From NCBI GenBank assembly GCA_002392405.1, contig DGGY01000024.1, positions 1 to 64,000 of the forward strand: a DNA stretch of 64,000 nucleotides, in the 5' to 3' direction. This document shows, piece by piece, positions 59,217-64,000 of the stretch (positions are counted from its first letter, which is position 1; every line of letters begins with the position of its first letter). The translations under genes and the position numbers were made by a program. The notes beneath the pieces are model-generated. The model worked only from the letters and a program-made list of their open reading frames with translations. It ran no database searches and was not told the origin of the DNA. This DNA is from Treponema sp. UBA3862. GTDB lineage: Bacteria > Spirochaetota > Spirochaetia > Treponematales > Treponemataceae.

Positions 59217-59245
59217 TTGAAGTCTGTTGTCTTATAAAGTAAAAT
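59217..59245 (+). promoter_or_regulatory. Promoter of the glycosyltransferase, leaderless mRNA predicted
   Basis: TTGAAG (59217-59222), 17-base spacer, TAAAAT (59240-59245). The start codon at 59253 lies at the expected transcription start and no SD is visible. Confidence 0.5.
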
Positions 59246-59252
59246 ATATAGT

Positions 59253-60470
59253 ATGAAAATTGCAATGTTTACAGATGCTTTTTTCCCGCGCGTCAATGGT
59301 GTCGCCGTTTCTGTAAAAAGTTATGCTGCAGAACTTTCAAAAGCCGGGAATGATGTCCTGGTTGTCTGCCTTGAATATACACAGGAACAGTCTCAGTTTT
59401 CATTTTTAGAAAAACCTTTTTTTGATGCAGCCTTCCCGTTTAAAGTTTTGAGAATTCCTTCAGCACCTGTAATCTTTTCTAAAGAAGACAGAATGGTCAG
59501 ACTTGATACCTGGCGTTTTCTTAAAAAGAATCTTGATTTATTCATGCCGGACGTTATACATATCAATTCTGAATGGTCGGTAGGCTATTTGGGTTCAATC
59601 TATGCCCGTCACAGGCATATTCCTTTTGTATTTACTTTTCATACCATGTGGGAAGATTATCTTGCAAACTATGTAAATTTTCTTCCGAATATCAGCCTTA
59701 AAAAAATCGGTGCGGGTATCGTTAAATATTATTTGAAACGCTCTGATTTAATCATCGCACCTACACAAAAAATTGCAGAAGTTGTTCAGGAATACGGAAT
59801 CGATAAAAAGCCTGTAATCCTTCCGACAGGTATACCTCAGGAAAAAACAGCCTTTGATGAAGAGAAAAACAAACTTGTTACAGAGAAACTCTTTAAAATG
59901 TTCCCGTCTTTACAGGACAGAAAAATACTTTTATACACAGGCCGCATCGTAAAAGAAAAAAATCTTTCGTTCCTGCTGGATGTTCTAAGTCAGGTAAAAA
60001 AAGAGGACAGTTCAGCCTGTCTGCTCCTTGTCGGAAACGGTCCGTATCTTGAGGAATTAAAAGACCTCGCATTATCAAAAGGGCTTTCCCAGGATGTTTT
60101 CTTTACCGGTTATGTAAATGAAGACGTGCTTGTTTATCTGTATCGTATAAGCCGGGTATTTGTATTCCCGAGTAAAACTGATACCCAGGGACTTGTTACA
60201 ATTGAAGCCATGCTTAACGGACTTCCGGTTGTTGCAGTCGGTGCCCTTGGAACTATTGATGTAATGCAGGGAAATCACGGCGGTTATATGACCGACGACA
60301 ATGTAAAAATCTTCAGCAAAAAAGTCCTCAAACTGCTTGGTAACGAAAAACTCTGGAATAAAAAGTCCGTCGAGGCACTTGAATGGGGCAGAAAATGGAA
60401 AATTTCAGAACTTACACCAAAACTCATTCAGTGCTACCGCAAGGCAATAGAGAATAAAATTAAAGGGTAG
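59253..60470 (+). CDS. Family 4 glycosyltransferase, probable diacylglycerol glucosyltransferase
   Basis: Retaining GT-B enzyme; the closest pattern I recognise is alpha-glucosyl-diacylglycerol synthase, which makes membrane glycolipids. The 405-residue protein opens with MKIAMFTDAFFPRVNGVAVSV, with its Gly-rich donor-side loop, and has FTFHTMWEDYLANYV, the sugar-nucleotide domain start YTGRIVKEKNLSFLL (about 230-244) and the E-x7-E-like segment FVFPSKTDTQGLVTIEAM (about 305-322). The lipid acceptor is inferred from the family pattern only. Confidence 0.82.
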   Translation: MKIAMFTDAFFPRVNGVAVSVKSYAAELSKAGNDVLVVCLEYTQEQSQFSFLEKPFFDAAFPFKVLRIPSAPVIFSKEDRMVRLDTWRFLKKNLDLFMPDVIHINSEWSVGYLGSIYARHRHIPFVFTFHTMWEDYLANYVNFLPNISLKKIGAGIVKYYLKRSDLIIAPTQKIAEVVQEYGIDKKPVILPTGIPQEKTAFDEEKNKLVTEKLFKMFPSLQDRKILLYTGRIVKEKNLSFLLDVLSQVKKEDSSACLLLVGNGPYLEELKDLALSKGLSQDVFFTGYVNEDVLVYLYRISRVFVFPSKTDTQGLVTIEAMLNGLPVVAVGALGTIDVMQGNHGGYMTDDNVKIFSKKVLKLLGNEKLWNKKSVEALEWGRKWKISELTPKLIQCYRKAIENKIKG

Positions 60471-60592
60471 ATGTTAACAAGCTGTAAAATATATCACTAA
60501 AATTAAGAATTAGTTTTTGCCGGATTATTATAAATAACGTCTTAATAATTCTAACATTATGTTAAGAAATAAGTCAAAATAATATTAAGGAG

Positions 60593-60675
60593 CATTAAAA
60601 AAGTACCTCCATGTACTTTTTTAATGTGCAGATTTTGCCGTTGGCAAAACTGCGATATCGTGCATCCGTGCACGA
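60593..60675. repeat. Cassette of three consecutive hairpins
   Basis: CATTAAAAAAGTAC (60593-60606), loop CTCCAT, GTACTTTTTTAATG (60613-60626), 14 bp. Then GCAG-A-TTTTGCC (60628-60639), loop GTT, GGCAAAACTGC (60643-60653). Then TCGTGCA (60658-60664), loop TCCG, TGCACGA (60669-60675). The first could terminate the upstream glycosyltransferase transcript. The rest of the 236-bp gap is AT-rich without clear signals, apart from the repeat that follows. Confidence 0.7.
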
Positions 60676-60700
60676 CCGCTAACGCGGAGTTTATAAGGAG
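60670..60700 (+). repeat. Third copy of the SD-carrying dispersed repeat
   Basis: GCACGACCGCTAACGCGGAG followed by TTTATAAGGAG. It shares about 30 positions with the tandem copies at 18611-18675 and again ends in the ribosome binding site of the next gene, 6 bases before the ATG at 60707. Confidence 0.75.
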
Positions 60701-60706
60701 ATTTTT

Positions 60707-61348
60707 ATGAGTGAATTATTATGGCAGAAACGCATTAGAAATTGGGCAGGGGGCTTGGGAGGAATTCTTCCTTTCCTGAGCCTTGCAGGAGCTTTACTTT
60801 ACGATAAGGTAACAGGGGAACTTCCGAACGGCTTTTGGTCTGATTTATCAATAAGTGCAACTTATTATGTTACGCCTGCTTTGGTTGGCGTTCTCACCGC
60901 CGCAAGTCTTGTTCTTATGTGTTATGACGGCTACGATTTACAGGATAACATTGTAACAACTATAAGTGGTGTTTTTGGTTTAATGATAGTTTTATTTCCA
61001 TGTGACTGTGCTGTAACACCAGATTATACAGGTTACTTCCAGTTGCCGTGTAAGATATCGAATATAATTCACTGTACGAGTGCAGTATTATTCTTCTGTT
61101 TACTGGCATACAACGATTTATTTTTATTTACGAAAACAGACGGCAGTAAAGGAATGACTTCTAAGAAGAAGATAAGAAATATTATTTATAAAGTCTGCGG
61201 AATTGGTATGTTATGCGCTATGATGCTTATGCCTTTACCATTCCATTTCACGGCAAAAATTTGGTGGGTTGAAACTGTCGCATTATTCTTCTTTGCTGTT
61301 TCTTGGCTTACAAAAGGTGGAGCTTTCACTTTCTTAAACGATGAATAA
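60707..61348 (+). CDS. Small polytopic membrane protein, function unknown
   Basis: A 213-residue protein with about six membrane segments (about 13-32, 50-72, 82-100, 120-138, 155-175, 180-198). Short loops carry SDLSISATYYVTPA and FPCDCAVTPDYTGYF, with a Cys pair. I do not recognise the family; a DUF998-like or similar small membrane family is possible. It stands alone between a hairpin cassette and a new promoter, and its SD comes from a dispersed repeat. Confidence 0.75.
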   Translation: MSELLWQKRIRNWAGGLGGILPFLSLAGALLYDKVTGELPNGFWSDLSISATYYVTPALVGVLTAASLVLMCYDGYDLQDNIVTTISGVFGLMIVLFPCDCAVTPDYTGYFQLPCKISNIIHCTSAVLFFCLLAYNDLFLFTKTDGSKGMTSKKKIRNIIYKVCGIGMLCAMMLMPLPFHFTAKIWWVETVALFFFAVSWLTKGGAFTFLNDE

Positions 61349-61440
61349 ATACCACTTTCTTACTCCAGATACTATACGAGTTTAGTTTTAAATTTTTCAT
61401 AATCATATGCACCTCCCGGGGCTGCAGTCGGTTTGTTTAC

Positions 61441-61469
61441 TTGAATGTATTTTAATCTTATTTTATAAT
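61441..61469 (+). promoter_or_regulatory. Promoter of the outer-membrane protein genes
   Basis: TTGAAT (61441-61446), 17-base spacer, TATAAT (61464-61469). The leader would be about 110 nt. Upstream, the GC-rich patch CCTCCCGGGGCTGCAG (61412-61427) in an AT-rich gap stands out but its role is unclear. Confidence 0.6.
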
Positions 61470-61585
61470 TGTTTTATTCAAAAATTTATCTAATCCTTTA
61501 TTTTATAAAGAGATATAATTCCCGGTTACATAAAGAATTAAGACATTTTCATACATTTATACAGTGCTGGAGAAAACAATTAAAA

Positions 61586-63280
61586 ATGAAAATTAAAACT
61601 ATTTTTGCAGGTGCTTTTATTTTGTGTTCAATGCATCTTTTTGCCCGCGGAGATCAGGAACTCATTCCTGCCGGTCACTGGATCTATGACTGCATTGAAA
61701 GAATCAGCCTGGAGCAGGGGACCGTTAACTTTGCAGACTGTGCACCGCTTACTATTTCAGAAATCAAAGTCTATCTTGAAGAAATTGAAGAAAGTGAAGA
61801 CTGTAATTTAAGCAAAGAAAGCCTTGAATATCTTCAGAAAATCTATGATTACTTTGATTACAGACCGATTGGCTTTAATTCTGACATAATGCGGATTGGA
61901 ATGGAACCGTCTTTTAATCTTTCCGGCTTTTTCAAGACGAATGATGATATAGACTGGGTTTATGACAGATACGAAAGAAAACCTGTAATCCTTGCGCCTC
62001 TTTCAATTACTGTAAGTGATTACATGACATTTAAAATGGACTTAAGCCTCGGCATGAATAAAAACACTGCCATTCAGAATAACCGTTATTCAAATGTTCC
62101 CGTTTCAGCAGATGACATTGACATCAACTTTCCTGATGACGGTTATTTTTCTACAGGCTTAAAAATTACTGATCAGACAGGCGTTGCATTTGTATTAGGA
62201 AAGGGCGAAAGAAACATTGGACGCTCACTTACAGGTTCTATCATCTGGTCTGAGTATATGACAGGCGCTGCCTACGGAGAACTCAATGTTTATTCTCCTT
62301 CAATCAAGTATACCGGAGCCGTAACACAGTTTAATGTTGACCGTTACATGTATACTCATCAGATTGATACAAGATTTTTCAAAAAGTTCCAGTTCACTGT
62401 TCTTGAGGGTATGTTTGTAAACGCTCCTATGGAACTGCGCTTTTTGAATCCTTTCACAGTTTTCCATGGAATGGCTCCGTGGCGGGAGTACAATAATGAA
62501 AAATATGACTCAGAATCCCATACCTGTGCTTATTTAGGACTTAAATTTCAGTTTACCCCTCTTGCTAATTTAAAATTCTATGGTCTTTATGCCATGACTC
62601 AGTTCCAGACTGCATATGAGACTTCCAACTACGAGAATGATACGACTCCAAACGGAATCGGCGGTCAGCTTGGAAGCCTTTATTCAATACCGCTGAAAAA
62701 AGGCCGTCTCCATTTTGCAGTGGAAGGAAGCTATGCCCAGCCATATCTTTACATAAAGGAAAGTCCAAACTGGTCACTGGTAAGGACTTACTGTGAGAAC
62801 ATGGGAAGTAAAGATTATCCTTTCTATGAATGGATTGGTTCTCCTTTCGGACCGGATACAATTTCATGCGAGTTTAAGGCCGGATATGAATATCAGGCAA
62901 AGTACAGCATTGATTTGATTTATCTTTTTATGGCCAGGGGAGAAATGTCCGGAGACCGTGTCTTTACTTCAATGAAAACTGCTAAGGGCGAATATGCCTG
63001 GGGCGGACTTTATACCGGTACAGATGTTCCTGACGGCTGGTGCTATCCTGGTTCCAATGGTATGAGCCAGGAAGAAGCTAAAAAAAAGCAGGGCCTTGTG
63101 ACACCCACCGGAATTCCTGAGTATGTCAACAGAATTTCTTTAAGGGCATCTTGTAATATGGATTCAATCGTAGAGTTCACTCTTCAGCCTTCATTTGTTT
63201 TTATTTATAATAGAAACCATAACGAAGGCAGCTTTGCTTCAGGCTTTGAGCTTGCCGGCGCCTGTTCCATTAAATTATAG
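61586..63280 (+). CDS. Outer-membrane beta-barrel-like protein
   Basis: A 564-residue protein from ATG 61586, chosen because it begins a signal peptide (MKIKTIFAGAFILCSMHLFA); the frame extends 39 codons further without signal. After a short helical N-terminal part (WIYDCIERISLEQG and LTISEIKVYLEEIEE) it has repeating amphipathic strands with many aromatic residues, such as FKMDLSLGMNKN and LKFYGLYAMTQFQTAYE, and ends FELAGACSIKL. The N-terminal helix then barrel resembles Wzi-like capsule assembly barrels, but this is only a resemblance. The next gene is of the same kind. Confidence 0.72.
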   Translation: MKIKTIFAGAFILCSMHLFARGDQELIPAGHWIYDCIERISLEQGTVNFADCAPLTISEIKVYLEEIEESEDCNLSKESLEYLQKIYDYFDYRPIGFNSDIMRIGMEPSFNLSGFFKTNDDIDWVYDRYERKPVILAPLSITVSDYMTFKMDLSLGMNKNTAIQNNRYSNVPVSADDIDINFPDDGYFSTGLKITDQTGVAFVLGKGERNIGRSLTGSIIWSEYMTGAAYGELNVYSPSIKYTGAVTQFNVDRYMYTHQIDTRFFKKFQFTVLEGMFVNAPMELRFLNPFTVFHGMAPWREYNNEKYDSESHTCAYLGLKFQFTPLANLKFYGLYAMTQFQTAYETSNYENDTTPNGIGGQLGSLYSIPLKKGRLHFAVEGSYAQPYLYIKESPNWSLVRTYCENMGSKDYPFYEWIGSPFGPDTISCEFKAGYEYQAKYSIDLIYLFMARGEMSGDRVFTSMKTAKGEYAWGGLYTGTDVPDGWCYPGSNGMSQEEAKKKQGLVTPTGIPEYVNRISLRASCNMDSIVEFTLQPSFVFIYNRNHNEGSFASGFELAGACSIKL

Positions 63281-63295
63281 TACTTAAGGTTTTAT

Positions 63296-64000
63296 ATGAA
63301 AAAGTTTTTCACTCTTGCAATAGTTTTGTGTTTTGTTTGTGCTGTTTCTGCACAGGTTTCTACAGATCCGACTGACCGTTTTTATAAAGAAGCTCAGGGC
63401 TGGCAGTTAAAAGGATATATTGAAAATCTTCCCCAGATCCGCCCTTATCCTGCTAATTTAATTAAAGAAATTCTTGAAAAGGTAATTGACTGTCCCAATA
63501 AAAGGGATGCAGAAGCCGCTCTTTATGAATATGAGCGCATTTTCGGTAAAACAAAAAATCTTTATGTCACAGGCGCCTATGAAAAAAAGTTTTCAGAAAA
63601 CCTCACAGATAAAACAGATAAATCAACTAAAAACGTAAAAGGCGAGGGCGGGATTGCAGGAGAAGTCTCTTTTAACAGGCTTGTTTCTTTCGGCTATGAT
63701 TTTGCAATGTATGCGGAAGTTACAAAGTATTCAGATATTGCCCCTTACTATGTAAATAAAAGTGAAGATTCAATTTTTGACCCTGCAAGTGTAGGTCCGA
63801 TTGATATGTTCCTTGACTGGAATACAAACCTTGCTTTCGGTACAAATGAATATTATGCTGTCTGCGGTTTAAGTAAAACAGGTTACGGACCTTTTTTAAG
63901 TGACGGACTTGCCTTAAATGATTCGACTTATCACAGTGCAAATCTGCTCCTTAATGTACAGAGAAAAAAATGGAGTTACGCTTCAAGTTTTGAAATTCTC
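63296..64000 (+). CDS. Second outer-membrane-like protein, cut by the window edge
   Basis: Starts at ATG 63296 with AAGG upstream, 15 bp after the previous stop, and runs off the window after 235 codons. It has a signal peptide (MKKFFTLAIVLCFVCAVSAQ) and a helical opening (DRFYKEAQGWQLKGYIENLP, then LIKEILEKVID) that parallels the preceding gene, followed by strand-like repeats (LVSFGYDFAMYAEVTKY). The two are probably paralogues in one transcript. Confidence 0.75.
   Translation, partial: MKKFFTLAIVLCFVCAVSAQVSTDPTDRFYKEAQGWQLKGYIENLPQIRPYPANLIKEILEKVIDCPNKRDAEAALYEYERIFGKTKNLYVTGAYEKKFSENLTDKTDKSTKNVKGEGGIAGEVSFNRLVSFGYDFAMYAEVTKYSDIAPYYVNKSEDSIFDPASVGPIDMFLDWNTNLAFGTNEYYAVCGLSKTGYGPFLSDGLALNDSTYHSANLLLNVQRKKWSYASSFEIL

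Noticed and set aside
1..64000. Prophage, insertion sequence, toxin-antitoxin pair, restriction system or CRISPR
   Set aside because: No transposase, integrase, methylase, toxin or Cas-like motif was seen in any frame.

Overview
The window looks like the chromosome of a Treponema-type spirochete. The evidence is two adjacent periplasmic-filament flagellin genes of the FlaB type, a tmRNA 5' end that matches the treponemal layout, AT-rich sequence, many secreted beta-rich proteins, and gene orders I recall from treponemes (flaB, flaB, flaG, fliD, t6A genes; tig, clpP, clpX). I see no prophage, insertion sequence or CRISPR array. Most of the window is ordinary core genome. The unusual parts are regulatory RNA, one split enzyme, one fused reading frame and a set of short dispersed repeats.

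Layout. Positions 1-4400 hold the start of ssrA (leftward, cut by the window edge), clpX, clpP, tig and an array of six tRNAs (His, Arg, Lys, Leu, Gly, Gly), all leftward. Positions 4500-8900 are a rightward flagellar operon (flgN, flgK, flgL, fliW, csrA) behind a sigma-28-like promoter; its terminator lies inside the convergent tsaB. Positions 8900-17000 are leftward: two flaB genes, flaG, fliD, an unknown gene, a PilZ protein, an unknown gene, tsaE and tsaB. Positions 17000-22440 hold rdgB, a possible sigma-like DNA-binding protein, nrnA, a secreted protein, argF, a CAU tRNA and nrdG. Positions 22460-25750 complete an anaerobic ribonucleotide reductase operon (nrdR, nrdD, a separate glycyl-radical/redoxin gene, nrdG) with NrdR-box-like sites in its promoter. 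Positions 25800-32340 hold lnt and, divergently, a galactokinase-like gene, surE, a TPR protein and a TPR/NHL/vWA secreted protein. Positions 32360-40150 hold a dinB frame fused to a giant outer-membrane-like protein, and a membrane protein upstream of it. Positions 40200-44915 carry an unknown gene, a lipoprotein, trmB and ligA. Positions 44880-48850 carry recO, recJ and an M23 peptidase, leftward. Positions 49000-56230 carry rpoZ, a tiny ribosomal protein gene, dxs, folP, cdaA, cdaR, acpS, a DUF2225 gene and truA. priA and a divergent uracil-DNA glycosylase run leftward to 59161. The right end has a glycosyltransferase, a small membrane protein and two outer-membrane-barrel-like genes, the last cut by the edge.

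How parts work together. csrA and fliW sit in the hook-filament operon, and both flaB leaders carry GGA motifs in hairpin loops and at the ribosome binding site. This is the arrangement expected for a FliW-CsrA-flagellin feedback loop. One flaB has a sigma-28-like promoter and the other an extended -10 sigma-70-like promoter with a leader of about 280 nt. The nrd operon encodes a class III reductase whose glycyl radical domain is on its own polypeptide, joined to a glutaredoxin-like domain. dxs, folP, cdaA, cdaR and acpS overlap or abut and look co-translated.

Gene calls rest on motifs read by eye; nothing was searched against a database.
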